The notes under the pieces were generated by a model. The model saw only the letters and a program-made list of their open reading frames with translations, had not been told where the DNA came from and ran no database searches. The position numbers were made by a program, and so were the translations under genes. This document shows positions 29,144 to 37,519 of a stretch of 43,546 nt of DNA, piece after piece (position 1 is the first letter of the stretch; the number at the start of each line of letters is the position of its first letter). This stretch comes from a virus. The stretch spans positions 1 to 43,546 of IMG/VR virus record IMGVR_UViG_3300035198_000124; one strand, 5' to 3'.

Positions 29144-29692
29144 ATGGCGACAAAGGACTTCAGAAAGCTGGAAGTGGCGTTCACGATTTCCGGGAATTCA
29201 CCGATGCTGTTGGCATTTCCTGAGGCCGCTTCTCTGACGGCCAAGGCGGGGGAGGTTGTATATCTTGCCTCCGGTTACCTGACCGAAGCGGCCAACTCCT
29301 CCGGGGTGGTCACCACCAACCCGGTGCTCGGTGTGCTTGGGGATGACGGGCACAATGGGGCCTCGGCGGGTCTGTACAGTGCCGGGGTTTACATTGCCAA
29401 CTTTGATACGATCTTCAAGGGCACCTTGGTGAATTCCTCAGGAACGCGGATTGCCACGAACGTGGGGTATGTTGGGTGCGTGGCTGGACTGTATGCGGAT
29501 ACAACGAACAGCCGTGTGTATGTGGCTGGTACCGTTTTGCCCAGCAACAGGCTTGGTCCACCTAAGGCCACGAATGAGTATCCACTTGTCCAGATTGTTG
29601 CGCTGGACCCTGAGGATGACGTCGGCGACGTCGGCGGGCGTGTGCTGTTCAAGTTCCTCTCGCACGCGCAGCAGCTGATGACGACGTCGTGA
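29144..29692 (+). CDS. Capsid decoration / stabilising protein candidate, 182 aa
   Basis: The sequence is Gly/Ser/Thr/Val-rich and beta-predicted (AKAGEVVYLASGYLTEAANS, then GVVTTNPVLGVLGDDGHNGA). It sits directly upstream of the major capsid gene, the common place for decoration proteins. It starts four bases after the preceding stop with GGAGTG-type ribosome site. A head-fibre or cement role is inference from composition and place. Confidence 0.7.
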   Translation: MATKDFRKLEVAFTISGNSPMLLAFPEAASLTAKAGEVVYLASGYLTEAANSSGVVTTNPVLGVLGDDGHNGASAGLYSAGVYIANFDTIFKGTLVNSSGTRIATNVGYVGCVAGLYADTTNSRVYVAGTVLPSNRLGPPKATNEYPLVQIVALDPEDDVGDVGGRVLFKFLSHAQQLMTTS

Positions 29693-29709
29693 GAAAGGAG
29701 TGAGAAGTC

Positions 29710-30618
29710 ATGCCTATCAGAACAGGTCAGTTTTCACAGCTTCTTGCTCCGGGTCTAAGGAAGATCTTCTTTGACAAGTTCAACGGACTTCCGACGGAGT
29801 ACGACAAGGTTGCGAATGTTGACACCTCGAACCGTGCGTACGAGGAAGATTACCGTATGGCAGGGTTCGGGCTGTGGGGAACCAAGACTGAGGGTGCATC
29901 CACCACCTACAGCGACGCGCTGCCTGGTGGGACGGTGCGCTATACCCACGCGGCATTCGGGCTTGGTTACCGGATCACCAGAGAGATGTACGACGACGAT
30001 CTCTATGGTGTGATGGGCAAGCGGATGTCTGAGAAACTTGCCTGGGCAGGAAGGGAAACCGTGGAGAACGAGTTTGCTGCCGTTCTGAACGATGCTTTTA
30101 CGGGCAGTGTGTTCACCGGTTTCGATGGGCTTTGCCTGTGCAACACCAGCCACACCTTGCTTGCTGGCGGCACTTACGCGAACACCCCGTCGACTCAGGT
30201 AACCCTGTCTCTGACGGCGTTGCAGGCTGCGGTGAACTCTTTCGAGAACTGCCTCTCCGACGAGGGGCTCAAGATCACTGTCCGTCCGCGGCTGTTGATT
30301 GTGAGTCCGTCTTGGAAGTGGGTCGCTCGAGAGCTGTTGAACTCCGAGTACAAGCCCTACACGGCTAACAACGAGATCAACCCGCTCAAGGAAGAGGATC
30401 TCCAGTACATGGTTTATCATTACCTGACCAGTAGCGATGACTGGTTCCTCATTGCGGCCCCGGGGCAGCACGACATCAACTTTCTCTGGCGCACCAAGGC
30501 GGAGTTTCATAACTCTGACGACTTCGATACCGGGGATGCCAAGTACCGAGGCTACATGCGGTTCTCCTGTGGCTTTGGCGATTGGCGGGGAGTGTATGGC
30601 TCCTCTGGTGCAGCGTGA
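29710..30618 (+). CDS. Major capsid protein, Mu gpT-like HK97 fold, 302 aa
   Basis: The pattern follows Mu gpT-type coat proteins: YTHAAFGLGYRITREMYDDD (about 78-97), the segment LCLCNTSHTLLAGGTYANTP (about 139-158), then LSLTALQAAVNSFENCLSDE, RPRLLIVSPSWKWVARELLN, and the end DWFLIAAPGQHDINFLWRTK plus WRGVYGSSGA. Length is normal for the family. No long N-terminal delta domain is visible, consistent with a separate scaffold gene. Preceded by AAAGGAG. Confidence 0.92.
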   Translation: MPIRTGQFSQLLAPGLRKIFFDKFNGLPTEYDKVANVDTSNRAYEEDYRMAGFGLWGTKTEGASTTYSDALPGGTVRYTHAAFGLGYRITREMYDDDLYGVMGKRMSEKLAWAGRETVENEFAAVLNDAFTGSVFTGFDGLCLCNTSHTLLAGGTYANTPSTQVTLSLTALQAAVNSFENCLSDEGLKITVRPRLLIVSPSWKWVARELLNSEYKPYTANNEINPLKEEDLQYMVYHYLTSSDDWFLIAAPGQHDINFLWRTKAEFHNSDDFDTGDAKYRGYMRFSCGFGDWRGVYGSSGAA

Positions 30619-30630
30619 TGGGAGGTAGTG

Positions 30631-30879
30631 ATGGCAGCGATAGACAAGACGGCGGAAGGTGTCTCCACTCTGGCGAGTGTCGCTGGTATGACGGCTGGAG
30701 CTGGGTTCTTCACTGTGTCTGGCTCTGGCAAGGCTTTCACTGGGATCTATGTAGAGTCTGTTGATTCCAGTGGGACTGTGACAACGGCCTATATCTGGCC
30801 AAGTACGGCTGGTGCTCTCCGTGGTGGGACCACACAGCCGACGATTGCTACTCAGGACACTGCTGGAGCAGCGTTGTAG
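30631..30879 (+). CDS. Small Gly/Thr-rich structural protein, 82 aa
   Basis: ATG 30631 follows GGGAGG by five bases. The sequence is strand-like and rich in Gly, Ser, Thr (AGAGFFTVSGSGKAFTGIYV then ESVDSSGTVTTAYIW). It lies directly after the major capsid gene. A second capsid decoration protein or a neck component is likely; no family is recognised. Confidence 0.65.
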   Translation: MAAIDKTAEGVSTLASVAGMTAGAGFFTVSGSGKAFTGIYVESVDSSGTVTTAYIWPSTAGALRGGTTQPTIATQDTAGAAL

Positions 30880-30880
30880 A

Positions 30881-31837
30881 ATGCTTGATATTAGCATCGC
30901 GATACTTACGTATAGCGGTCATGAGCGCGAGAACTTGCCAGCAGGTCTTGCTGCTGTGCGGGTGGCAAACCTGCTGGCAAGCATTGCGAAGAACACTCTC
31001 ATTGAAATTCCCAGAATTGTGGTCTGCGACGACGGTTCGGACAACGCTGGCGCTCAGCAACTCGTTCGCTTGACTGCTCAGCAGTACGGTGCGGAGTATT
31101 TCGTAGCAGACTGTTGGGGAGGAGTGAGTGCGAACTACAATCAGGGTGTTCGCCGGTGCGGGACGAAATGGGTCATCTGCCTTTCCGACGATACGATTGT
31201 GACACGTAACTGGCTTCTTCCCATGATCCGGTTCCTTAAGTGGAACAGTCACCTTGACATCGGCCAGGCCGGTTGGCCCTGTGTGTTTGGTTACCAGCTT
31301 GTGGCTGCCAATATTCTTTCGAGTAAGGAGGATTTCTATTTCAGGGCGTTAGAGGACCTGGACCCGCTGGACGTCTACCCTCTGAACGAGGACCGGATGA
31401 CGTTTGCTCCGTTCCTCCGTGGGAACTGTACCGGTCCTGCGTTCGTCGTAAGACGGGACATTTGGGAACAGATGGGCGGGTTCCCGGAGGACCTGTATCA
31501 GCCCGACGAGTTCTATGCGTGGTGGGTCTGGACGCACACAGACGGGGTGTGTGTTCAGGTTCCTGCACCACCGATCTTTCATTACGGAGGGGCGTCCTCC
31601 TGGGGGTTTCATGCGGAGGAGGAATCGTCTCCGTACAAGACTTGTAATGCTGCTTGGGAGAGGCGCACTGGTGTGCCCTTTGAGGAACGGGGACGGGAGT
31701 TCCCTGACATTATAATGAGTCGTGCCTGGGTGCTGAGGAGTATGTCCTACGATGCCTGGTGGGATAGGGTTGGACGTGGGAAGCGGGAGGTACCGGATGC
31801 CTCTTCGCAATTGCGTTGCAGTGGACAAGTCGCTTGA
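30881..31837 (+). CDS. Glycosyltransferase family 2-like (GT-A fold), 318 aa
   Basis: ATG 30881 starts one base after the preceding stop. The N terminus (ISIAILTYSG ... RIVVCDDGSDNAGAQQL) is the GT2 nucleotide-binding strand and DDGS motif. SANYNQGVRRCGTKWVICLS then DDTIV is the Asn-x-Gly helix and DxD-like metal site. FVVRRDIWEQMGGFPEDLY is the GGF-(D/E) acceptor-side motif, and DEFYAWWVW resembles the catalytic ED-x-DxxxR region. It heads a sugar-modification cassette with the next two genes. Probable target is the virion or host envelope glycan; this cannot be decided from sequence. The end overlaps the methyltransferase gene by 86 nt. Confidence 0.85.
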   Translation: MLDISIAILTYSGHERENLPAGLAAVRVANLLASIAKNTLIEIPRIVVCDDGSDNAGAQQLVRLTAQQYGAEYFVADCWGGVSANYNQGVRRCGTKWVICLSDDTIVTRNWLLPMIRFLKWNSHLDIGQAGWPCVFGYQLVAANILSSKEDFYFRALEDLDPLDVYPLNEDRMTFAPFLRGNCTGPAFVVRRDIWEQMGGFPEDLYQPDEFYAWWVWTHTDGVCVQVPAPPIFHYGGASSWGFHAEEESSPYKTCNAAWERRTGVPFEERGREFPDIIMSRAWVLRSMSYDAWWDRVGRGKREVPDASSQLRCSGQVA

Positions 31838-32216
31838 TGTTCGCCCTGACGTCTGTGCGGACGCTCTTGCGCTTCCTTTTGCTTCTGCTTCGACGGAGTA
31901 CGTTTACTGTTCCCACCTCATAGAGCATTTTCCTCCTGCTGAGGGCCGTCAGCTTCTTCAAGAGCTGTTCCGTGTGCTTCGTCCAGGTGGAGTTCTCCAC
32001 CTTACGGTACCTTCCCTGGAGTGGGCGTGTCTCAACCTCGGGCTGGGCCCGGAGCCGATGAAGGTCCTCTACGGGGGACAGAAAGACGAAAGTGATTTCC
32101 ACAAGTGGGGCTATACGGCGGAAACATTGTTGGATGTCCTTGTGGACGTGGGGTTTGTGGTGCAGTCGATGCATTTTCAGTACTACCAGATCAACGTAGT
32201 TGCAACAAAGGGGTAG
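31752..32216 (+). CDS. SAM-dependent methyltransferase, class I, 154 aa
   Basis: Motif I is right at the start (GIGLDVGSGRYRMP, residues 4-17), so the protein lacks any N-terminal extension. Then come CADALALPF (motif II), STEYVYCSHLIEHF and LLQELFRVLRPGGVLHLTVP (motif III/IV, the LRPGG loop). This is the Methyltransf_11 pattern and is short for the family. It begins with ATG 31752 inside the GT2 gene. In such cassettes it likely methylates a sugar transferred by the neighbouring glycosyltransferases. Confidence 0.85.
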   Translation: MPGGIGLDVGSGRYRMPLRNCVAVDKSLDVRPDVCADALALPFASASTEYVYCSHLIEHFPPAEGRQLLQELFRVLRPGGVLHLTVPSLEWACLNLGLGPEPMKVLYGGQKDESDFHKWGYTAETLLDVLVDVGFVVQSMHFQYYQINVVATKG

Positions 32217-32219
32217 AAG

Positions 32220-33080
32220 ATGGTCATAGGAGTGCCGAGTGGGATAGGGGATATTTCGTGGGTGTACAGCAAGCTAAGCACTGTGGGAAAGCTGGAGTAC
32301 CAGATTGCCGATGGGTGGCCGTATAGGGCGGTGGACTACATGAAGCTTCTCCCGCAGGTGGAATCTGTACGCTACGGGGAATTTGAGTTCCAGGATATTG
32401 TGGCGTTTCAGTGTGTTCAGGAGCGCACTTTGGGCGAGCCTTTGACGTGGGAGGCGCTGCAACGCAGTGGTGCTTCCAGGGTTCTTCTTCAGCCGAACCA
32501 CCACTTGGAACGTGGGCACCCGTTGGCGCGGTGGCTTCCTGACTTACCGACGGATTACCACTACCCTATACACATACCGGTGCACTGTGAGGCGGAAGCG
32601 TCTATGCTGCTTGGTGAGGTCGTGGATCCTGCCCGTGCAGTGGGAATCACTTGTGCCAGTTACCGTGGGAGTGTCGCGTGGAAGACATGGGGTCTGGAAG
32701 AGTGGGTTGAGCTTTGCGGGTATCTCACTATAGGGGGCTGGACGCCGGTGTTTCTCGGTGCCGTGTGGGACGATCTTACTGCTGCTGTTTCCGCAGCGGT
32801 TTCCGGCGGTGTGGATCTTGTAGGGCGGACTTCATTCGGCACTGCCTGCGCAGTGCACCAAAAACTGGCTTTCTTTATCGGATTCTCCAGCGGTCTTGGT
32901 ATCATTCGATCGGTGCTCGGGCTACCGACATACATGCTGTGGCCCGCGCACCAGCAGGCATTGTCCACTTCGTGGGCGGATCCTGAAGACCTCAAGAGTC
33001 TGCGCTATTTGGCGACTGGGTACCTGTCGCCACGGGCGGTGTACCTGCTGTTCAGCAGACAGGTGGAGGCATTCCGTTGA
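32220..33080 (+). CDS. Glycosyltransferase family 9-like protein, 286 aa
   Basis: The N terminus VIGVPSGIGDISWVYSKL matches the Gly-Asp loop of heptosyltransferase-type GT9 enzymes. The second half (AVGITCASYRGSVAWKTWGL, then WTPVFLGAVWDD, then LVGRTSFGTACAVHQKLAFF and IGFSSGLG) is the GT-B C-terminal nucleotide-sugar site, with the late FSSGLGIIRSVLGLPTYMLW segment. Third member of the sugar cassette. Likely adds or modifies a sugar on a virion protein or a host surface glycan. Confidence 0.78.
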   Translation: MVIGVPSGIGDISWVYSKLSTVGKLEYQIADGWPYRAVDYMKLLPQVESVRYGEFEFQDIVAFQCVQERTLGEPLTWEALQRSGASRVLLQPNHHLERGHPLARWLPDLPTDYHYPIHIPVHCEAEASMLLGEVVDPARAVGITCASYRGSVAWKTWGLEEWVELCGYLTIGGWTPVFLGAVWDDLTAAVSAAVSGGVDLVGRTSFGTACAVHQKLAFFIGFSSGLGIIRSVLGLPTYMLWPAHQQALSTSWADPEDLKSLRYLATGYLSPRAVYLLFSRQVEAFR

Positions 33081-33095
33081 TGGAGGTATCAGAGT

Positions 33096-33419
33096 ATGGC
33101 TAACACAACTACACTGACTGGCTCCACGGTTACGATAACGCTTGACGGGAGCACGGATTGGGTTTGGAGCGACGCGCTGCCGTTTCCTGACGGGGTCAGG
33201 TTGAAGTGGATCATGTTTCACCCGAGTGCTGCAGGCGATACTTTGGTAATTCGTGAGGCAAGCACAAGTGGTGCAGAGATTTTCCGTGTGAAGTGCACTG
33301 GGAACGCAGACGACCGCGTGCTTTACTGCAAGGGTGCGTTTTTGCGTCCTGTTATCAAAGCGGCTGACTGCACACTTGGGACGGCTGCGGATGCTCGGGT
33401 GACTATGGAGTTGTGCTGA
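33096..33419 (+). CDS. Small beta-rich structural protein, 107 aa
   Basis: Starts MANTTTLTGSTVTITLDGST; strand-rich (DTLVIREASTSGAEIFRVKC). Found between the sugar cassette and a fibre-like gene, with a GGAGG ribosome site. Its pattern fits a small head or neck component. The stop overlaps the next start (TGATG). Family unknown. Confidence 0.65.
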   Translation: MANTTTLTGSTVTITLDGSTDWVWSDALPFPDGVRLKWIMFHPSAAGDTLVIREASTSGAEIFRVKCTGNADDRVLYCKGAFLRPVIKAADCTLGTAADARVTMELC

Positions 33420-34624
33420 TGAGTCTCGGGACTGGGTTAACCCTGAAGCCGCTTCTCGGCCCTGACAAGGTTGATTATCTCCTCCGTGACGAGTTCATCA
33501 CCGACCGTCCGGTGGGCTCGGTCAACGGGACGCCTTGCGAGCCGGGGCCGGGAACGAGAGACGTTGAGGATAATGGGACAGGGGTAAGTATCTCAGGAGG
33601 AGAGCTTGTCCTCATTGCTGTTGGCCAAAGTGGTTGCACAAGAATCGGGCAAGTTCCAGCTACGCCTGGACGGATGCTTAGGTTTCACATGCGTCCTTCC
33701 GCCCCTTATAACATCGGTGGGTTCAGCAACGTCGCGGATGGTGCGTTTGAGAATGGGATGGTTGACTTCTTTTCCTCTTCAAACATCATACTCTACGATG
33801 CTGGAATAGGGAACGTTAATCTTGCGGTTGGCTCTTTTGCTGCTTCAACTGATTACCACGTCGCGGTTGTGCTGGGTGCAGGCGGAAAGTTCTACGGGCT
33901 TCTGAAGGGTGGGGCATTCTCCAATTGGACACTACTCTATCCCGGGTATGGTAAGGATAACTGGATCAACCCTTATGTGGGCATAGCACCTTACGATGCT
34001 GCAGCTAGCTCCTACATTCGTGTTCCCTCCAATCTCTGGCTCCCTACCCCCATTGCTTACGATACTTTCACCCGTGCAAACGGCTCTCTTGGCAGCACCG
34101 AGACCACAGGGCCGGATGGGCAGTCGTGCGCCGCACGCACTTGGACCACCCAGCTTGGGACAGTCGCTATATCTGGCAACAAGGCCAAGGCGACGGCGCT
34201 TTCCGGCGGAAGGGCCATTGCCACAATAGAGGGGTCAAAGGCCGATGTGGTAGCGGCCTTAGCTTTGACCCGGGGGACGACTGGTGCCGGTCTCATTGTG
34301 CGCTATGTGGACAACAGCAACTACTGGTACTGGACCCACGACGGGACCAATGCCAAGCTCATTGAGCGTTTGGCTGACACGGAAACCACGAAGATAACCG
34401 CTGCTCAGACTTATTCGGCTGGAGCCTCGGGTGTGGTGGTAGCAGACGGTTCAGCTTGGAGGCTTCTCTACGACGATTGCACTGTCGGTACAGTAACAGA
34501 TTCCGACCTCAGCACCGCAACCAAGGCTGGGCTGATATTCTTCGACACGGATTCCACTGTCGATAATTTCCAACTGTTCGCCAGGGGAACTGGGGGAGAG
34601 TATGCCATACTCGATAACTTCTAG
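33419..34624 (+). CDS. Fibre / receptor-binding-like protein with LamG-type repeats, 401 aa
   Basis: ATG 33419 overlaps the preceding stop. Residues about 20-200 and 213-395 look like two jelly-roll (concanavalin A/LamG-like) domains. The second has the hallmark YDTFTRANGSLGSTETTGPD, then ATIEGSKADVVAALALTRGT, then AGLIVRYVDNSNYWYW and the end LIFFDTDSTVDNFQLFARG. Such domains bind carbohydrate in phage adhesins. It is probably displayed on the virion and may be a target of the upstream glycosyltransferases (inference). Confidence 0.75.
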   Translation: MSLGTGLTLKPLLGPDKVDYLLRDEFITDRPVGSVNGTPCEPGPGTRDVEDNGTGVSISGGELVLIAVGQSGCTRIGQVPATPGRMLRFHMRPSAPYNIGGFSNVADGAFENGMVDFFSSSNIILYDAGIGNVNLAVGSFAASTDYHVAVVLGAGGKFYGLLKGGAFSNWTLLYPGYGKDNWINPYVGIAPYDAAASSYIRVPSNLWLPTPIAYDTFTRANGSLGSTETTGPDGQSCAARTWTTQLGTVAISGNKAKATALSGGRAIATIEGSKADVVAALALTRGTTGAGLIVRYVDNSNYWYWTHDGTNAKLIERLADTETTKITAAQTYSAGASGVVVADGSAWRLLYDDCTVGTVTDSDLSTATKAGLIFFDTDSTVDNFQLFARGTGGEYAILDNF

Positions 34625-35093
34625 CCGGATGTATGCTATTGCGAAAATGTCCAACGGCATGCCGGATCTTGGAGGGCTTCCTTATTACGGTTTTGTCCAT
34701 ATCGGCCAAATAGGGGACCGAGGTGCTTATCTCTTCTCCGGCACTCCTGCTCAGCTCAGTGCCATAGCTGCTGCGGAGGGGGTGATTGTCCTTGCCGAGA
34801 GGACCGACACTGCAGGTGAACGGTGGACTGAGCGCGTCCAGGACATACTACGTGCCCGTGTGGTCAAAGTGAATGAGTGGCTCTCGAACGAGGGGAAGAC
34901 CCCTCTTGCCGTTGCACCGGTTATGGAGAACCAGAATGCCGTGAACGGAGAGACGATCGGCTACGACTTGGAAGCATTTCCTGACACGACAACTGGAGTG
35001 ACAGGTGAGGATGCTGTTACTCAGGTGTTCAGTGAATTCCGTCCCGGTTTTGACTGGACGACAGACTGGGTTCGTGGCCCGGAGGGTGACTGA
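34602..35093 (+). CDS. Hypothetical virion-region protein, 163 aa
   Basis: ATG 34602 overlaps the fibre gene by 23 nt; ATG 34629 is an alternative. The protein begins with a beta-like part (MPDLGGLPYYGFVHIGQIGD) and has a helix (ERWTERVQDILRARVVKVNE) near the middle, ending FSEFRPGFDWTTDWVRGPEG. No family is recognised. Possibly a fibre-associated chaperone or spike. Confidence 0.6.
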   Translation: MPYSITSSRMYAIAKMSNGMPDLGGLPYYGFVHIGQIGDRGAYLFSGTPAQLSAIAAAEGVIVLAERTDTAGERWTERVQDILRARVVKVNEWLSNEGKTPLAVAPVMENQNAVNGETIGYDLEAFPDTTTGVTGEDAVTQVFSEFRPGFDWTTDWVRGPEGD

Positions 35094-35884
35094 TGGCAAT
35101 TACATCCATAGATGATTACGTAGCCAGTAAGAAGGACCGGATCAACTGGTTTAAGACGGCAGTCCGCACTACCGTTGCTGGGGTTCCGTTTTCCCTCTTT
35201 GACCTAGCGGGAGTTCCCGGTGCAGGCACTCTGGCTGTTGGGGATACTACGAGCGGCCTTGTGCACACGGATGCCACTACCGGTTATCCACCTATAGCTT
35301 CCTTTGACCCCGGCGCTACCGGTTACCTGATGCGGGTCGGATACAACTGGTCGACGACCGGCCAGCTTCAACTTTTCGACCGATTGTTCGTTGCCGGGGC
35401 GTTCGCTTACAATGCTGATGTCACTCTCTCCAATCAACCCAGCTTTGCCTCCCGTGTCCCCGATGGGGACTACCGTAACCTGATGCTTTGCATTGAGACG
35501 GTTACTGGCTTCACAGGCAATCCCAGCTTTCAGATCAACTACTTGGACCAGGACGGCAATGCAGGGGACACCGGGGTTGTCGCTTCAGGTGCGGCTCTCA
35601 CGGTTGGTCGCTGCTTCCTGATGCCCCTTGCGTCAGGTGACTGTGGCATACGGCGAGTCGATCGGGTGCGTTGCACTGTTGCAACAGCGGGAACCTTTAA
35701 CGTGATGATCCTTCGTCTGCTCTGGCAGGGATACGTTGCAGTGGCGAGCATCGGGACGGTCCACAACTTCGTTAGCACTGGTATGCCGAGGGTCTATGAC
35801 GATAGTGCTCTCTATGTGCTCGTGACGACTACAAGTACAAGCAGTGGCAGCCCGCAACTTTGGCTGGAGATAGCAAACAAATGA
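35093..35884 (+). CDS. Hypothetical beta-rich structural protein, 263 aa
   Basis: ATG 35093 overlaps the preceding stop (ATGA-type: stop TGA at 35091-35093). Starts MAITSIDDYVASKKDRINWF, then Gly/Ala/Thr-rich strands (AGVPGAGTLAVGDTTSGLVH). The region ATGYLMRVGYNWSTTGQLQL and the end YVLVTTTSTSSGSPQLWLEI are beta-sandwich-like. Proteins of this type occur as minor capsid or head-spike proteins in other phages as far as I recall. Function not assigned. Confidence 0.65.
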   Translation: MAITSIDDYVASKKDRINWFKTAVRTTVAGVPFSLFDLAGVPGAGTLAVGDTTSGLVHTDATTGYPPIASFDPGATGYLMRVGYNWSTTGQLQLFDRLFVAGAFAYNADVTLSNQPSFASRVPDGDYRNLMLCIETVTGFTGNPSFQINYLDQDGNAGDTGVVASGAALTVGRCFLMPLASGDCGIRRVDRVRCTVATAGTFNVMILRLLWQGYVAVASIGTVHNFVSTGMPRVYDDSALYVLVTTTSTSSGSPQLWLEIANK

Positions 35885-36141
35885 AGATAGCTTACGTAGG
35901 CATCTATGACTTGCTAAATCGAATCCCACCGGACAAGCTGGTGGTATTGCTGAATGAACTTGGTTTCCCTTTAGTGAACACCAAGCGATACAGTCGAGGT
36001 GTGGACGGAGCATTCTATCTTTGGCCTGACGGAGAGTATATTGCACTTCGACGGGATACGGTGCTGGCTTGTCCAGACACAGGTGTCTTAGAAGACCCGT
36101 CTGGAATGTGCGAGGAGGAAGCAGTTTGGCTAGGAAAGTAG
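35881..36141 (+). CDS. Small hypothetical protein, 86 aa
   Basis: ATG 35881 overlaps the stop of the preceding gene (ATGA). Starts MKIAYVGIYDLLNRIPPDKL, then VVLLNELGFPLVNTKRYSRG, then DGAFYLWPDGEYIALRRDTV. It looks like a compact alpha/beta protein. The end overlaps the lipoprotein start by 16 nt. No family is recognised. Confidence 0.6.
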   Translation: MKIAYVGIYDLLNRIPPDKLVVLLNELGFPLVNTKRYSRGVDGAFYLWPDGEYIALRRDTVLACPDTGVLEDPSGMCEEEAVWLGK

Positions 36142-36398
36142 CTGTCCTTGCGGTTTTGCTTGTGCTTTGCGGTTGCAGCCCAACTGTCCCGATGGGGCGC
36201 TACTCCATCGTCTGGGATCTTAAGGTTGTTCCTAAGGAGCAGCTTGGGCCTTGGGAGATTAGATCGGACTGCCGGAAGACGGACAAAACTGGGGTGATCT
36301 CATGTGAGACGGTGGCTGACGAGGAGCTTTCCGGTTTGAGCGAGGAATGGATGGAGCTTCTTCGACGCCTTGGACCAACAACCCCCTCGGTGAGGTAG
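36126..36398 (+). CDS. Small lipoprotein, possible outer-membrane spanin, TTG start, 90 aa
   Basis: A TTG at 36126 follows GAGGAGGAAG and gives a signal peptide MARKVAVLAVLLVLCGC, with lipobox LCGC and the lipidated Cys at residue 17. The mature part is polar, with two Cys (DCRKTD, SCETV) and a helical end. Size and place, just ahead of the lysozyme-like gene, suit an Rz1-like outer-membrane subunit, but it is not Pro-rich as many are. A virion or superinfection-exclusion lipoprotein is an alternative. Confidence 0.65.
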   Translation: MARKVAVLAVLLVLCGCSPTVPMGRYSIVWDLKVVPKEQLGPWEIRSDCRKTDKTGVISCETVADEELSGLSEEWMELLRRLGPTTPSVR

Positions 36399-36400
36399 CG

Positions 36401-36622
36401 GTGACTCAAGACGTAGTATACGCTGTGGCCAAAGCGCTTCGTCGTGCGGTGCCACTAAACCGACCGTCCCGGTCAGTGGGGTCTCCTCGTATTGAGGACG
36501 CCATCATACAAGTTTTCGCGATGATCCACAAAGAACGGGGGCCTGATTCAACCCTGCCAGAGGACGGCTGGCAGGGTCTCTGTGTTGAGGCAGCACATGA
36601 CACTGGCGCAGAAGAACAATAA
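36401..36622 (+). CDS. Small hypothetical protein in lysis region, GTG start, 73 aa
   Basis: GTG 36401 follows GTGAGG and begins two bases after the lipoprotein stop. The protein is helical (VVYAVAKALRRAVPLNRPSR, then EDAIIQVFAMIHKERGPDST). No signal peptide or membrane segment. It overlaps the lysozyme-like gene by 26 nt. Function unknown. Confidence 0.6.
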   Translation: MTQDVVYAVAKALRRAVPLNRPSRSVGSPRIEDAIIQVFAMIHKERGPDSTLPEDGWQGLCVEAAHDTGAEEQ

Positions 36623-36935
36623 CCCGGGGAACCTGCGTTACGCAGGGCAGCGGGAAGCCGTTGGACAGGACGATCGAGGCTTTGCGAAGTTCGCCACTCC
36701 GTGGGCGGGTTGGCGTGCGCTGATCGCACAGATCCGGCTTGACCAGCGGAGGGGGCTTACTGTGCGCCAATTCGTATACAAGTACGCCCCTCCGCCGGAG
36801 AACGACTCTGCCGCCTACCTGGAGTTCGTCTGCGACAACCTCAACACGTGGGAGGACCAACTGCTGTCTGAAATTTCTCCCTTCGCTTTAGCGGGAGTAA
36901 TTGCTGCACGGGAGGGCTATTTTGCAACCGATTGA
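36597..36935 (+). CDS. Lysozyme-like endolysin of the NPGNLR type, 112 aa
   Basis: ATG 36597 follows TTGAGG. The sequence has NNNPGNLRYAG (residues 8-18), FAKFATPWAGWRALIAQIRL and KYAPPPENDSAAYLEFVCDN, the diagnostic order of a small lysozyme-fold family (NPGN-(I/L)R, F-x-x-P-x-x-GxRAL, W/Y-APPxENdTxxY). Known members are phage murein hydrolases, either lysis enzymes or virion-associated. Neighbouring lipoprotein and membrane genes suggest lysis. Confidence 0.85.
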   Translation: MTLAQKNNNPGNLRYAGQREAVGQDDRGFAKFATPWAGWRALIAQIRLDQRRGLTVRQFVYKYAPPPENDSAAYLEFVCDNLNTWEDQLLSEISPFALAGVIAAREGYFATD

Positions 36936-37140
36936 TGTCATCGGTGTTGGGGTCATGTCCTTTATGGGGGGAGCTATTGCGGGCACAGTGGCGGCGCTCC
37001 GACGCAGGGTTTCCGAACAGTCCTGTCATGACCGGCGTGCTGGGTGTCAGGCTGCGTCTACGATTGCATTAGACGACATCAAGCAGCGTCTTGCGCGGAT
37101 TGAGGCAAAGTTGGACCGTTTGAATGGTGGAGGTGGCTGA
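36922..37140 (+). CDS. Single-TM / coiled-coil protein (spanin- or holin-like), TTG start, 72 aa
   Basis: TTG 36922 follows GGGAGG by six bases. It begins MQPIDVIGVGVMSFMGGAIA with a membrane helix at about residues 5-27, a basic stretch (ALRRRVSEQ), and a C-terminal helix (LDDIKQRLARIEAKLDRLNG) with heptad pattern. This layout fits an inner-membrane spanin subunit or a small holin. It overlaps the endolysin end by 14 nt. Confidence 0.65.
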   Translation: MQPIDVIGVGVMSFMGGAIAGTVAALRRRVSEQSCHDRRAGCQAASTIALDDIKQRLARIEAKLDRLNGGGG

Positions 37141-37141
37141 A

Positions 37142-37519
37142 GTGCTTGGGGACCGGGGGATGCTTGTTGCAATGTCCTTTGTTCTCCCTCAAGGAGAGGC
37201 TCTCCTTGAAAGGGATATTACCTTCCTTGTTGACGACATAATTGCCTCCATCGGGGTGACTCCTGTTCATGCACACACAGTCTACCGGTACCCGGTGGAG
37301 GGTGATAAAGGCGGGGTTGGCTTCACCTACATTCAACCGTTTGTTGAATCGTTCATTGCGGTGGATTACTGGGAACCCTGTAAGGGAGCCTATCTGGTGA
37401 TATTCTCTTGCAAGCCTTTTTGGCTCCCGGACGTTATGGGTTGTATTCGTAAGCGTGGATTCAAGATAATGCACACGGTGCACCAGGATCTGTGGTTGAC
37501 TGATGAGTTTCTACAATAG
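37142..37519 (+). CDS. S-adenosylmethionine-decarboxylase-like protein, 125 aa
   Basis: GTG 37142 is eight bases after GGAGG; an ATG at 37124 is an alternative. The body resembles prokaryotic AdoMetDC (SpeD): a long first half, then FVESFIAVDYWEPCKGAYLV then IFSCKPFW. The Glu-Ser pair (E69-S70) at which SpeD self-cleaves to make its pyruvoyl group is present, as is the Cys of the FTC motif (C90). The nearby His of ES-H-x-x-x-H is replaced (VESFIAVD), so activity is uncertain. Phage SpeD homologues with altered decarboxylase activity are known. It overlaps an ATP-grasp gene. Confidence 0.6.
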   Translation: MLGDRGMLVAMSFVLPQGEALLERDITFLVDDIIASIGVTPVHAHTVYRYPVEGDKGGVGFTYIQPFVESFIAVDYWEPCKGAYLVIFSCKPFWLPDVMGCIRKRGFKIMHTVHQDLWLTDEFLQ

